From: an uncultured Coriobacteriia bacterium
Lineage (GTDB): Bacteria; Actinomycetota; Coriobacteriia; Coriobacteriales; QAMH01
DNA length: 64,000 nucleotides
Assembly (NCBI GenBank): GCA_959608885.1
Contig: CAUHSG010000005.1
Location: 1 to 64,000, forward strand
Direction: 5' to 3'
Of this stretch, positions 31,918 to 41,429 are shown one piece after another. A program made the position numbers and the translations under genes. The notes beneath the pieces were generated by a model. That model saw nothing but the letters and a program-made list of their open reading frames with translations, was not told the origin of the DNA and ran no database searches. How positions within the stretch are numbered: position 1 is the first letter of the stretch; each line of letters begins with the position of its first letter.

Positions 31918-33123
31918 CTAGAGCTTGTCCTCCGACTGACGCTCCGTCATCTCTTCCTCTTCGGAAGCGACAAGATCGGGATCGACGACGTCGACATGCG
32001 TTGCCTCATCGCTCACGTTGTCATCGACCACGTCGGATGCAGACAACTCGGGTTCGGCATCAAGCGCCTCGGCGACATCGACCGGATTGAGCGCGGGAGG
32101 CACCTCGACCGAAGAATCGGATGCGGCTGACTGCGGAGCAGCAACGTTCACCGGATCGCCCGTGGGCGGTGCAGGCATTTCGGATGCGCCAGCAGGCGCA
32201 TGAGGAGGATGCGGCGCATCAGGCTGATTGCCCGCAGCCTCGAAGGGCAGCGGGTCGTCCTTGGTGCCCCAAGCGGCCACGTCGAACTGGCGCGTCCAGT
32301 AGCCGACAGCCCTGGCAAGCAACAGCTGAACGAAAACGGAATAAACGAACCAGACATAGGTGAGGATGAGGAAGATCGGCAGCATGGTCATGACGAGCGT
32401 CACGAGATAGCCGACGATGGCGGAATCGGAATAGCCACCACTGCTCGCCATGATGATGAGCGGAGTAAGTGTCGCGCCAAGTACGAGCGCGAAAACGACG
32501 GCGACGATGATGCCGATAATGATGCCACCGACAACCTCGAAGAGAATCACCATGCCGAAGATGCGCATGAGACCGCCGAAGTCCTGCTTGATCATGGCCC
32601 AGATCTTGCCAAGTTGCAAGCCCGTGCCTAGACGGTCGTACATGGTCATGCGAATGATGCCCACCCAACTAATCACGCAGGCGAAGACGACGAGCACGAT
32701 GCCGATGACGTTGACGATCCAGCCGAGGGCGGCAAAACCAAAGTTGCCGGGGCTGACCACCATATAGCGGCCTGTCGCCGTGTAGATGCCAGTCTCCATG
32801 CCCATCGAGCTAAACCAGCTGCCAATCGACATGACAATGCCCGGAATGAGCGCAATGAGGAATGCGATAACAAGCGCGAACCAGCCCCAGCGCAGCATCT
32901 TGCTGCCCGGACGCCCGTAGATCTTCTTGGGCATGGGCGTGTCGACACCCCAGGCGGCCTTGTGCGCCCACTCCCACGCATAGCCGTATACGGTCATCTG
33001 GCCGAAGATGGGGATGAACTCGATGAGGCCGAGCAGGCAAATCTTGCCAAACCAGCCCTTAGAACCCTTGATATCGCCATAACTCGTGCGGAAATACTTT
33101 CCGCTGTAGTTGGTCTTGCCCAT
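31918..33123 (-). CDS. DUF4013 family membrane protein with acidic C-terminal tail
   Basis: The 401-aa protein has about six hydrophobic segments between residues 30 and 290, including GWFALVIAFLIALIPGIVM, WIVNVIGIVLVVFACVISWV and IIIGIIVAVVFALVLGATL, in the pattern of DUF4013 proteins. Residues about 305-401 form a Pro/Ala-rich then acidic cytoplasmic tail ending SEEEEMTERQSEDKL. No enzymatic motif is seen. It stands alone between rplM and gatD. Function unknown. Confidence 0.75.
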   Translation of the reverse strand: MGKTNYSGKYFRTSYGDIKGSKGWFGKICLLGLIEFIPIFGQMTVYGYAWEWAHKAAWGVDTPMPKKIYGRPGSKMLRWGWFALVIAFLIALIPGIVMSIGSWFSSMGMETGIYTATGRYMVVSPGNFGFAALGWIVNVIGIVLVVFACVISWVGIIRMTMYDRLGTGLQLGKIWAMIKQDFGGLMRIFGMVILFEVVGGIIIGIIVAVVFALVLGATLTPLIIMASSGGYSDSAIVGYLVTLVMTMLPIFLILTYVWFVYSVFVQLLLARAVGYWTRQFDVAAWGTKDDPLPFEAAGNQPDAPHPPHAPAGASEMPAPPTGDPVNVAAPQSAASDSSVEVPPALNPVDVAEALDAEPELSASDVVDDNVSDEATHVDVVDPDLVASEEEEMTERQSEDKL

Positions 33124-33144
33124 GACTTCCCTCCGATTAAGCGA

Positions 33145-33906
33145 CTATGAGATTAGTCTTCGCTCCATAGTATCATGTGCTGCCGTCTCCAGCGTATCAT
33201 CAAGTGCCTGAAGTTTTGCCCCGGGGCAACGCCGCTGAAGCGCGAGCTCGATGAGCGTGTCTGCCACACGTGGATTCTTGGGTAACAAGGGCCCGTGACT
33301 GTAGGTTGCGATGACATTGCGATAGCGCAGCCCCTCGGTGCCGTCCTCGCCATCGTTACCATAGCCCTTCAGCACCGTGCCGAGCGGGGTCGCACCCTCT
33401 CGCAAGTGCGTGCGACCCGCATGGTTCTCGAAACCGACGACCGTAGGCTCGCCCTCGATAGCATCTGCCCGGAAGACGATGTTGCCAATGAGACGCGTAT
33501 CACCCGCCTCGGTGTACATGGGCAGCGCGCCGACGTACGTGGACGTGCAGCCCTCGTGGTCAACATAGTACTCGCCAAGAATCTGGTAGCCGCCGCATAT
33601 CGCAAGCACGGGAACATCATCTTCGATAGCCCGCTGCAAACGAGCCGCCTTTGAGCCCGCGACACCCACGCCCAGATCCGTCAACAGCGTACGCTGATCG
33701 AAGTCCTGACCACCACCGATGAAGAAGAGGTCTATGTCCTCGAAATCAGTATCCTGCCCAGCACCCAGATCGATTAGCTGCGCATCGATACCCCGCCACT
33801 CGCAGCGCTTGACGAGCGCAATCGTGTTGCCGCGGTCTCCATAGAGATTGAGCAGGTCGGGGTAGAGATGGCCAATCGTGATGTGTATGCGTTCGTCACT
33901 CACCAT
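33145..33906 (-). CDS. gatD: Lipid II isoglutaminyl synthase, glutaminase subunit GatD
   Basis: GatD hydrolyses glutamine and feeds ammonia to MurT, which amidates the D-glutamate of lipid II. The 253-aa protein is a CobB/CobQ-type class I glutamine amidotransferase with GHLYPDLLNLYGDRGN, the nucleophile region VLAICGGYQILGEYY and the late histidine-bearing TYSHGPLLPKNP. Its ATG directly abuts the murT stop codon, so the two are co-translated. Confidence 0.94.
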   Translation of the reverse strand: MVSDERIHITIGHLYPDLLNLYGDRGNTIALVKRCEWRGIDAQLIDLGAGQDTDFEDIDLFFIGGGQDFDQRTLLTDLGVGVAGSKAARLQRAIEDDVPVLAICGGYQILGEYYVDHEGCTSTYVGALPMYTEAGDTRLIGNIVFRADAIEGEPTVVGFENHAGRTHLREGATPLGTVLKGYGNDGEDGTEGLRYRNVIATYSHGPLLPKNPRVADTLIELALQRRCPGAKLQALDDTLETAAHDTMERRLIS

Positions 33907-35274
33907 CTAGCCCTCCCAGAACCCCGCAAGACCGAGAATACTCGCCGCCTTTGCGCGAAAGCCGAGCATCGCCGAATAGTTGGCGACGACGGTCACGGCA
34001 TGATCCATACGTCCGAGCTCCTCGATGAGCTCGCCGTAATCGTGTACGATGCGAATACCGGAAGCAGGCATGCCGGCGTACTTGAGACGCAGCGCCATGT
34101 CCTCGGCGCGGTCGCCACTGCAAATCGCCGCGTTCTTATGCGCGCAGATCGCCTCCCAGCCGGCATCGTAAATCCACGAGACATCCGTGCCATCGCACTC
34201 CTGGTCGTTGAGTATGCACACGAGGCCCATATCCTCGTCAGTCTCGTTGAGCAGCAGATTGATGATCTGATTGCAGCCGGCGGGGTTCTTCATGAGCATG
34301 AGGCGCACCTTGGTGCCATTCACGTCAAGCACCTCGGAACGGCCAAAGCCGTGCTTGAACTTGCCGAGTGCCTCAAAGGCCTGATCTTTGGAGAAACCAA
34401 AGGCCAGAAGGCCGGCGACGACACATGCGCAATTGTAGATATCGTAACTCGCGGGCACATCGACCGGCACGACCGAGCTTACGCCGTCAACGCTCATCTC
34501 GAGCACGCAGCTGTCACTTCGGCGCTCGAGTATGCGGTCGACAGAAACCATGGGTATCGGTCGTGCGTAACCGCAGCTCGGACAGCGAAACCCTCCTAGA
34601 TGCGCAAACGTGACGTAGTCGTACTCGTACTCACCCCCGCACATGATGCAGTGCGTCGCATCCGAAAGATCGGCAACACGCTCGGGGTAAATTTCGCAGC
34701 CTACACCATAGAAGATGACGTCGTTGTCAACCTTCTTGGCAATCGAGGCCACCATCGAGTCGTCGGCATTGAGGCAAAGCGTCGCATGCGGGGAATTCGT
34801 CACGCCTGCCATGATGTTCTCGAGTGTGTGCGTGACCTCACCATAGCGGTCGAGCTGGTCGCGAAAGACGTTCGTGATGACGAGCACATCCGGGTCGAGC
34901 TGCTTGCAGACGCGGCGCAACGCGCCCTCGTCGCATTCGATGGCGGCGAGCCTATAACGAGGTTTGCCCGTGATGCTCGAGCGGATGGCGAACTCGGTCG
35001 TGATGCCCTGGATGAGATTCGCGCCGCTGCGATTGTAGAAGGCCTGCTCGCCCATGTTCTCGAGCGCCTGGGCGACGATATGCGTGGACGTCGTCTTGCC
35101 GTTAGTGCCCGTGATGACAATAGTGCGCACGCCACGGCTCAGCCGGTGCAGATATTCCGGATCGACCTTGAGCGCAAGCTTGCCGGGCAACGAGGTGCCG
35201 CCGCGTCCGAGCAGACGCAGCATATGGTACGTCGCCTTGCAGACGAGCGCCGCACAGACCGTCCTCGCACTCAT
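33907..35274 (-). CDS. murT: Lipid II isoglutaminyl synthase, Mur ligase subunit MurT
   Basis: The 455-aa Mur-ligase-like protein has the ATP loop TGTNGKTTST, a four-cysteine zinc ribbon inserted in the central domain (CIMCGGEY ... CPSCGY) that is typical of MurT, and the C-terminal DUF1727 domain (MLMKNPAGCNQIINLL). With GatD it amidates lipid II, which supports normal cross-linking and lysozyme resistance in Gram-positive bacteria. Confidence 0.95.
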   Translation of the reverse strand: MSARTVCAALVCKATYHMLRLLGRGGTSLPGKLALKVDPEYLHRLSRGVRTIVITGTNGKTTSTHIVAQALENMGEQAFYNRSGANLIQGITTEFAIRSSITGKPRYRLAAIECDEGALRRVCKQLDPDVLVITNVFRDQLDRYGEVTHTLENIMAGVTNSPHATLCLNADDSMVASIAKKVDNDVIFYGVGCEIYPERVADLSDATHCIMCGGEYEYDYVTFAHLGGFRCPSCGYARPIPMVSVDRILERRSDSCVLEMSVDGVSSVVPVDVPASYDIYNCACVVAGLLAFGFSKDQAFEALGKFKHGFGRSEVLDVNGTKVRLMLMKNPAGCNQIINLLLNETDEDMGLVCILNDQECDGTDVSWIYDAGWEAICAHKNAAICSGDRAEDMALRLKYAGMPASGIRIVHDYGELIEELGRMDHAVTVVANYSAMLGFRAKAASILGLAGFWEG

Positions 35275-35277
35275 GGG

Positions 35278-35727
35278 CTATTCCTCGCTCGCCGCGTCCT
35301 GGGCATTCGCGCCGACGCGTTCGAGCAGGTGCGCGATACGCTCGGTATAGACGGGATCCTCGATGCCGGCGAGTGCGACATCCACCGTGGGAGCCGCATC
35401 CCAGAGCTGCTCGAGACGGTAATAGTCACGCGGGCCAGGCTGGAAGATATGCACGACGATGGGGCCGTAATCCATGAGCACCCACTCACTCTCGTCGAGG
35501 CCCTCGATGCTCACCGGCTTGACGCCGAAATCCTTGAAAAGCTGCTCTTCGACTTCCTCGGCAATCGCGTCAACGCGGCGATTGTTAGCCGCCGTGCAGA
35601 TTACGAAGTAGTCGGTGACGTTGAGGAGGTCTGACACGTCCTGGATGACGATGTCGGTGCCCTTCTTCTCGTCGATGGCGCGTGCGGCAACGAGTGCCTG
35701 CTCCTTGAATGCGCTGTGCTCGGTCAA
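35278..35727 (-). CDS. rsfS: Ribosomal silencing factor RsfS
   Basis: RsfS binds L14 and blocks subunit joining under starvation. The 149-aa protein has the KKGTDIVIQDVSDLLNVTDY opening, FVICTAANNRRVDAIAEEVE and VLMDYGPIVVHIF. It uses a TTG start with AAGGGGG upstream. It belongs to the conserved nadD-yqeK-rsfS group. Confidence 0.94.
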   Translation of the reverse strand: MTEHSAFKEQALVAARAIDEKKGTDIVIQDVSDLLNVTDYFVICTAANNRRVDAIAEEVEEQLFKDFGVKPVSIEGLDESEWVLMDYGPIVVHIFQPGPRDYYRLEQLWDAAPTVDVALAGIEDPVYTERIAHLLERVGANAQDAASEE

Positions 35728-35780
35728 CGTGCCCCCTTACGGACGTGCAAGTTTGCTTGCGTTAATGATAGCGAATTGTA

Positions 35781-36416
35781 TTACAAGACGACGTCGGGGT
35801 CGCCCTGACGCGACTTGTCAATGGGATGATGGCGTTCGACCAAGCTGTTCCAGATGTCGAGCGCAACCGGGTCAATGAAGCGTTTGCGCTCGATGAGCGA
35901 AACCATCGTCGTCGCATATGCCTCGAAATAGAGCTCGTCAAGCGATGCCTCGCCTACCATCTTGCGTAGACGTTTGATCTGCGGACGTCCCTTCGTCTTT
36001 CGAAGCGGCTCGATCATGTCGGCCGTGAAGATAATGATGTCCAGGTCACTCATTTCGAAATCGCCAAGCGTGTGTTTGTGGATGGCACTGATGATGTCAT
36101 CGCTGAGCTCGGGAAACTCACGTTTGACGGCAGCAGCACCCGTGAAAGAGTGAAGAACCGGGTACAGGTACTCGATGTTATCGGGGCGTTTGATGCCCAG
36201 CTCGTCAAGACGCGCCGGCAGCTCGTCGTCAGTCAGTAGCTTGTCCCAGTCATGCAACAGCCCCGCGATACGAGCATCGAACTCATTGGCCCCGTATATG
36301 CGCGCAAGCTCGGCAGCGCACTCGGAAACCGAGTGAACATGCTCGAGCCGCTTGCCCGACAGGCGTTCGTCCACCGCCTCGGTCACGCGTTTTAACAGCT
36401 TCTTGTCTTTCTTCAC
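35781..36416 (-). CDS. HD-domain phosphohydrolase, YqeK-like (Ap4A hydrolase family)
   Basis: The protein lies between nadD and rsfS, the standard YqeK position. HD motifs are visible as HVHSVSECAAELA, GLLHDWDKLL, and the late HKHTLGDFEMS and DLDIIIFTADMIEP. YqeK homologues hydrolyse diadenosine tetraphosphate to ADP. The start is GTG 36416 with AGAAGG upstream; the longer frame would run into the palindrome after nadD. Length 211 aa. Confidence 0.85.
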   Translation of the reverse strand: MKKDKKLLKRVTEAVDERLSGKRLEHVHSVSECAAELARIYGANEFDARIAGLLHDWDKLLTDDELPARLDELGIKRPDNIEYLYPVLHSFTGAAAVKREFPELSDDIISAIHKHTLGDFEMSDLDIIIFTADMIEPLRKTKGRPQIKRLRKMVGEASLDELYFEAYATTMVSLIERKRFIDPVALDIWNSLVERHHPIDKSRQGDPDVVL

Positions 36417-36475
36417 GCTCTCAAACCTTCTCTCTCGATGTGCCAGCCGGGCGGGATGAGATAGATGCCGCCAGG

Positions 36476-36512
36476 AACCAGACAATTCTGCCCCGGCGAT
36501 ATTTGTCTGGTT
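36476..36512 (-). terminator. AACCAGACAA/TTGTCTGGTT palindrome after nadD
   Basis: Arms AACCAGACAA and TTGTCTGGTT flank a TTCTGCCCCGGCGATAT core. It lies 23 nt after the nadD stop and before the HD gene. Same family as the elements at 10001, 20637 and 25252. Confidence 0.6.
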
Positions 36513-36535
36513 CAAATTGACCCATGCCCCGTACG

Positions 36536-37141
36536 TCACACATCTTGGTATAGCCCCACCTGCGCGATATATGCCCCGACGGATGCGGGAATCATGGCGC
36601 TTGCGTCCTCTCCACGTGCTATGCGCTCACGCACTTGGGTCGAGGATACGTCAACCTGCGGAACATCGAGGTAGATGACGTCAAAGTCGATGGTGCTCGC
36701 CATCAGTGCATCGTGCACCTGCTGCGTTGACTGTCCCGGACGCTTCGCCACGACAATCGTACACAGACGTGCGACATCTTCGGCGCGCTTCCATCCGGGC
36801 AGCGTAATGGCCGAGTCGGTTCCCATGATGAAAAAGAGTTGCGCGCCCTCGTGGCATTGCGTGAGCTCCTCAAGCGTGTCGGCCGTATAGGTCACGCCTA
36901 CACGTTCGACCTCGCACAGGTCAAGCTCGAAGAACGGCTCGTCTTCGATGGCAAGCGCGACCATGTACGCGCGATCAGCTGCGGAAGCGAGCTTCTGTCC
37001 TTGCTTGAAGTTGGGATTACCCGTGGGAATGAAGAGCACGCGATCAAGTCCGAGTTGTTCGCCAACGCTTTTCGCGATGACGGTATGTCCCTTGTGGATG
37101 GGATCGAAAGTCCCGCCCATGATGCCGATGCGCTCGCGCAC
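36536..37141 (-). CDS. nadD: Nicotinate-nucleotide adenylyltransferase
   Basis: NadD makes deamido-NAD from nicotinate mononucleotide and ATP. The 201-aa protein has GIMGGTFDPIHKGH, FIPTGNPNFKQ, the PG-W motif LPGWKRAEDV and the C-terminal ISSTxxR-type motif as VSSTQVRERIARGED. The start is a GTG, 3 nt after the proA stop. Confidence 0.95.
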   Translation of the reverse strand: MRERIGIMGGTFDPIHKGHTVIAKSVGEQLGLDRVLFIPTGNPNFKQGQKLASAADRAYMVALAIEDEPFFELDLCEVERVGVTYTADTLEELTQCHEGAQLFFIMGTDSAITLPGWKRAEDVARLCTIVVAKRPGQSTQQVHDALMASTIDFDVIYLDVPQVDVSSTQVRERIARGEDASAMIPASVGAYIAQVGLYQDV

Positions 37142-37144
37142 GCC

Positions 37145-38404
37145 CTAGCCTCGAATCTGCCCCTCGCCACTCACGAGGTACTTGACCGACGTGAGGGCGG
37201 CCGCGCCCATGGGGCCACGCGCGTGCAGCTTCTGCGTGCTGATGCCGATTTCGGCGCCCAGACCAAACTCGCCACCATCGGTGAAGCGCGTCGAGGCGTT
37301 GGCGTAGACGACGGATGCGTCAACCTCGCGCTGGAAACGATCGACAGCGCTCACGTCCTGCGAGATGATGCTCTCGGAATGTCCCGTGCCATACATGTTG
37401 ATATGCGCAATCGCCTCATCGACCCCCGTCACGCACTTGACGCTTATCTCCATGTCAAGGTATTCGGTACCCCAGTCCTCTTCGATCGCGGCAACGACTT
37501 CGATGCCATGTGCCGCAGCAATGGCAGCCGCCGGTGCATCAGCGTGGATGGTCACACCTGCGCGCGCAAGCGCCATGAGCAGCGTGGGCAGGAAGGTCTC
37601 GGCAACCTCCTCGTCGATGAGCAGGCTTTCGCAGGCGTTGCAGACACCAGGACGCTGGGTCTTCGCGTTCATGATGATGGGCTCCACGTAAGCGGGGTTC
37701 GCCTGCTTGTGAATGTAGACGTGACAGTTGCCCGTTCCGGTCTCGATAACGGGAACGGTCGCGTTCTTCACGCAGTGCTGGATGAGACCCGCACCGCCGC
37801 GGGGGATGAGCACATCGACAAGTCCGGCGAGATTCATGAGCTCGTCGGTCGCCTCGCGACTCGGGTCCTCGATGCTCTGGATGCAGTCGATGGGTAAACC
37901 GGCGTCCTGCGCAGCCTGGGCGAGAATCTGCGAGATGGCCAGGCACGAACGCTGCGCAAGACTACCACCGCGCAGAATGCAGGCGTTTCCCGTCTTGATG
38001 CACAGGCCAGCAGCATCGGCGGTGACGTTGGGGCGAGCCTCGTAGATCATCGCGACGACGCCGAGCGGCACGCGGTACTTGATCATGCGCAAGCCGTTGT
38101 AGAGCTCGCTTCCCTCGAGGACTTCACCGAGCACCTCGGGTTGAGCCGCGACCTGGCGCAAGCCATCTGCAATACCATCGATACGTTCATGTGAGAGCAT
38201 GAGACGGTCAAGCAGCGGGCCGGGCGTGCCCTTCTCCCGGGCGGCAGTCATGTCGGCATCGTTTGCCGCGATGATTTGAGCTGCATGCTCGACGAGCGCG
38301 TCAGCCATCTTGTTAAGCGCGCTGCAGCGCTGCTGCGAACTCGTTTGGGCCAACTCGCGTGACGCGATACGTGCCTTCTTCGCCTTTTCCAGTGCTTCGC
38401 CCAT
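37145..38404 (-). CDS. proA: Gamma-glutamyl phosphate reductase
   Basis: ProA reduces gamma-glutamyl phosphate made by ProB to the semialdehyde in proline synthesis. The 419-aa protein has IYEARPNVTADAAGLC, the GNACILRGG loop, the catalytic-cysteine segment PGVCNACESLL and the C-terminal FGLGAEIGISTQKLHARGPM. ATG 38404 has GGAGAGAGG upstream. It is separated from proB by 30 kb and instead heads proA-nadD-yqeK-rsfS. Confidence 0.96.
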   Translation of the reverse strand: MGEALEKAKKARIASRELAQTSSQQRCSALNKMADALVEHAAQIIAANDADMTAAREKGTPGPLLDRLMLSHERIDGIADGLRQVAAQPEVLGEVLEGSELYNGLRMIKYRVPLGVVAMIYEARPNVTADAAGLCIKTGNACILRGGSLAQRSCLAISQILAQAAQDAGLPIDCIQSIEDPSREATDELMNLAGLVDVLIPRGGAGLIQHCVKNATVPVIETGTGNCHVYIHKQANPAYVEPIIMNAKTQRPGVCNACESLLIDEEVAETFLPTLLMALARAGVTIHADAPAAAIAAAHGIEVVAAIEEDWGTEYLDMEISVKCVTGVDEAIAHINMYGTGHSESIISQDVSAVDRFQREVDASVVYANASTRFTDGGEFGLGAEIGISTQKLHARGPMGAAALTSVKYLVSGEGQIRG

Positions 38405-38458
38405 ATGCCGCGCCCTCTCTCCTTTACCGTAGTATGTTGCAGCCATTATACGGGAGCA

Positions 38459-39385
38459 TCAGCCCTCGTTCTCGTCAATCATCGCCGCGATGCGCCGCAT
38501 GCGATGATACACCGCGCTCTTGGACAGCGGCGGATCGGCCAGCTCGCCGAGCTCCTTGACCGTGGCATCCGGATGCTTGATGCGCAGCAGGGCAACCTCG
38601 CGCAGGGATTCGGGAATCGCCTCGATACCCCTTTGCCCGACGAGGCGACGAATGCACTCGATTTGCCGCAGCGATGCCTTCGTCGATTTGACCTGATTGG
38701 CTATCTCGGCATTGACCCTGCGATTCGTATCGTTGCGCACCGACTTGATGACACGTGCGTTCTCGATGGCAAGCGCGCTTTGGTGCGCGCCCATGAAAAC
38801 GAGTAACGCAATGATTTGCTCGATGCCCTTGATGTATATCACGTACATATTGTGGCGACGGATATAGCGCGCGCGTATGCCGTGCCCGTGCATGAGCTCG
38901 AGGCAGGCCGCGATGAGTTCCTCGGATGGGCCGGCAAGCTCGAAGTGAAAGGCGCCACGTGGGTCGGCGATGTAGCCGCCGCCCAAAAACGCGCCACGCA
39001 GATAGGCCCCGGCGCAGCAGGTATCGTCCACGAGCTCGGGCCGAATGCCACCTTCGAAGCCCGATTCGCCCAGAATGCCCATGTCGCGCAAGGCATCGGT
39101 GAGGCCAACCTGCGACGGCACGGTGATGAGGTAGTTATGCGTCTTGTGCAGGATGCTGCGACGCACGGTGAGATTGGTGGCAAGCTCGTAGACGCTGTGG
39201 AGCAAGCGAATCGCCGTGCGGGCGACGCTGGCGGTCTCGGTCGCGAGCTCGAGGCGTGGACCCTCGCCGCTGATGGAGAGCGTTCCCTCGATGCGGATGA
39301 GCGCGGAGAGTTCAGCGCGATCGCATTGGGAGCAGGCGGGCTCGATGCGAGATAGCTCGTCTTTCACCTCTGACGTGAATGACAC
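38459..39385 (-). CDS. whiA: Sporulation/cell-division regulator WhiA
   Basis: A DNA-binding protein with a degenerate LAGLIDADG homing-endonuclease domain plus a C-terminal helix-turn-helix. The 308-aa protein shows AYLRGAFLGGGYIADP and the WhiA C-terminal segment LRIKHPDATVKELGELADPP followed by LSKSAVYHRMRRI. Its start overlaps the end of yvcK by 22 nt. In non-sporulating bacteria WhiA affects division and chromosome segregation. Confidence 0.96.
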   Translation of the reverse strand: MSFTSEVKDELSRIEPACSQCDRAELSALIRIEGTLSISGEGPRLELATETASVARTAIRLLHSVYELATNLTVRRSILHKTHNYLITVPSQVGLTDALRDMGILGESGFEGGIRPELVDDTCCAGAYLRGAFLGGGYIADPRGAFHFELAGPSEELIAACLELMHGHGIRARYIRRHNMYVIYIKGIEQIIALLVFMGAHQSALAIENARVIKSVRNDTNRRVNAEIANQVKSTKASLRQIECIRRLVGQRGIEAIPESLREVALLRIKHPDATVKELGELADPPLSKSAVYHRMRRIAAMIDENEG

Positions 39386-40401
39386 GCCGCCAGCACCTCC
39401 TGAAACGCCTTGGCGAGCTTCTCGCGATCATGCCAGGTGGGACGGACCGGATCGACCAGATCGCGCACCATGGGTTGCACGCCAAGCTCCCTGACCTTGT
39501 TCACGAGCTCGTCGCTCGCCTCGACATGGGCGAGCTTGCCCGTCCTGCGGCCCTTCGTATACTTGCGCGCATCGGAGTAGTCGGTGAGCGTCGGAAAGAC
39601 GCCGCTTGCCATCGGGCTCGTATCAGCATTGCGATGGATGAGCGCGAGGTCAAGCAAGCCACGCATGCCGTGACGTGTGAGCGCATCGACGTAGTCGTAG
39701 CAGTTCATGCCCCAGGTCTCACCCTGCATATCGGCAAGCGAGCACACAAAGAGCGTGCATGCGGGGTCATTCTCGCGATCATGCGCCTCACGAATCGCCT
39801 CGACGACGCCGGGCACGAGCAGGTTGGGGATAATCGAGGTGAACAGAGATCCCGGACCGAGCACGATGAAGTTGGCATCGCGGATGGCACGCAGTGCCGC
39901 GGGATAGGCTTGCGCATCGGCCGGATGCAGCGATACGTAACGCATGCTGCAGTCGGCATCGCTGATAACAGCCTGGCCCTCGAGCTCGACGCCATCGTTG
40001 GTAAGCCCGTACAGGCTCACGTCATGCAAGGTCGAGGGAAGCACGTGGCCACGCGCATCGATGAGGTCTTCGCATACGCGAATGGCATCGGGAAAGGAGC
40101 TTGTCTCGTCGGCAATAGCCGTGAGGATGAGGTTACCGAGTGAGTGATTGTCGAGGTAATCGAAGCGGTGACGGAAGGCGCGTGCGAGAATCCCGTCATA
40201 GTTGGCCGACATCGCACTGATGCACTTGCGAATGTCACCTGGCGGAATTACGCCACCGCGCTCGCGCAAGATGCCCGTCGAGCCACCGTCGTCGACCATG
40301 GCCACGACCGAGGACACCTTGCAGCCCATGTCGAGCAAGGTGCGGATGGAGGCAGGAGCACCCGTACCTCCACCGATGACAACAGCGTTAGTACGATTCA
40401 T
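39364..40401 (-). CDS. yvcK: YvcK/CofD-like gluconeogenesis factor
   Basis: The 345-aa protein has the family opening VVIGGGTGAPASIRTLL, the VDDGGSTGILRERGGVIPPG motif in parts (MVDDGGSTGILRER), and the LGPGSLFTSIIPNLLVPGV segment. ATG 40401 is preceded by AGGAGG. YvcK binds UDP-GlcNAc and supports growth on gluconeogenic substrates and cell-wall synthesis. It lies between rapZ and whiA, the conserved order. Confidence 0.94.
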   Translation of the reverse strand: MNRTNAVVIGGGTGAPASIRTLLDMGCKVSSVVAMVDDGGSTGILRERGGVIPPGDIRKCISAMSANYDGILARAFRHRFDYLDNHSLGNLILTAIADETSSFPDAIRVCEDLIDARGHVLPSTLHDVSLYGLTNDGVELEGQAVISDADCSMRYVSLHPADAQAYPAALRAIRDANFIVLGPGSLFTSIIPNLLVPGVVEAIREAHDRENDPACTLFVCSLADMQGETWGMNCYDYVDALTRHGMRGLLDLALIHRNADTSPMASGVFPTLTDYSDARKYTKGRRTGKLAHVEASDELVNKVRELGVQPMVRDLVDPVRPTWHDREKLAKAFQEVLAACHSRQR

Positions 40402-40409
40402 GGTGCCTC

Positions 40410-41327
40410 CTAGTTGACCTCGGCGAGCGCCAAATCGCGATGAGCCGTGCTCACGCAATAGCCCGCTTGGGAAAGGTGCTGTCCGGTCAAGGTGGCGAGC
40501 GCGACGCTGCGATGCTGACCGCCCGTGCAACCCACGCCGATGGTGAGGTACTGCTTGCCCTCCTGGATGTAACCGGGGATTATCTCATCGAGCAGCGCGT
40601 ACCAGCGCTCAAGGAAGCGTTTCGTCTCGGGCTGTTCGAGCACGAACTCCGAGACTTCGCGATCAAGACCCGTCTTTGTACGCAATTCCTTGTCGTAGTA
40701 GGGATTGGGCAGAAAGCGCACATCGATGACGATGTCGGCGTCGACGGGAGCGCCGTGCTTGAAACCAAAGGAATATACCGAGATGCGCATTTCGTCGATA
40801 TCGTTTCCCGAGGCGAAGAGCGCACGGATCTTCGCACGCGTCTCCTGGGGACGTGTGACACTCGTATCGAGCACGTAGTCTGCTTGATTACGCGCCTCGT
40901 CAAGAAGCATGCGTTCCTTGCGAATTCCGTCGAGAATCGACATGTCACCCTCGCACAGCGGATGACGGCGACGCGTCGCCTTGTAACGATTCAACAGTTG
41001 CTCATCTGTCGAATCGAGGAAGAGCACCTTGGTGGTGATGCCCATCTCGTCAAGCTTGTCGAGCTCGCGAGCGAGCTCCGGGAAGAACTCCTGGGCGCGC
41101 AAATCGCAGACGACGGCGAGTTTGCGCGAGGAGCCGGCGTTGAGACCGGCGAGGCTCACGAGATTGAGAAGCAACGAGGGCGGCAGATTGTCGATGCAGA
41201 AGTAACCGAGATCCTCGAAGGTGTGCATGGCTTCGGTGCGTCCCGCGCCGGACATGCCCGTAATGACGATGAGATCGGGACCAAGCGATGATGGATCGAG
41301 CTCTTCGACAGCATCTTGCTGAGCCAT
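40410..41327 (-). CDS. rapZ: RNase adapter protein RapZ (YvcJ family nucleotide-binding)
   Basis: The 305-aa P-loop protein shows VITGMSGAGRTEAMHTFEDL, CIDNLPPSLL, FLDSTDEQLLNRYKATRRRH in parts, and the C-terminal GVGCTGGQHRSVALA motif. In enterobacteria RapZ controls GlmS through small-RNA decay; in Gram-positive bacteria its role is less clear. It is followed 8 nt later by yvcK. Confidence 0.95.
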   Translation of the reverse strand: MAQQDAVEELDPSSLGPDLIVITGMSGAGRTEAMHTFEDLGYFCIDNLPPSLLLNLVSLAGLNAGSSRKLAVVCDLRAQEFFPELARELDKLDEMGITTKVLFLDSTDEQLLNRYKATRRRHPLCEGDMSILDGIRKERMLLDEARNQADYVLDTSVTRPQETRAKIRALFASGNDIDEMRISVYSFGFKHGAPVDADIVIDVRFLPNPYYDKELRTKTGLDREVSEFVLEQPETKRFLERWYALLDEIIPGYIQEGKQYLTIGVGCTGGQHRSVALATLTGQHLSQAGYCVSTAHRDLALAEVN

Positions 41328-41429
41328 GGAACTCCCCTTTATCGAAATTGTAGGAGCTCACAGTATACCGCGAGTGAGCATGGCATCGCAGGACCGTCAT
41401 ATTGTCCGCAAGGTTCGCGCGGTCAAACT

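Noticed and set aside
36417..36539. N-terminal extension of the HD-domain protein up to 36539
   Set aside because: It would run through the palindrome after nadD; the GTG at 36416 has a proper ribosome site.
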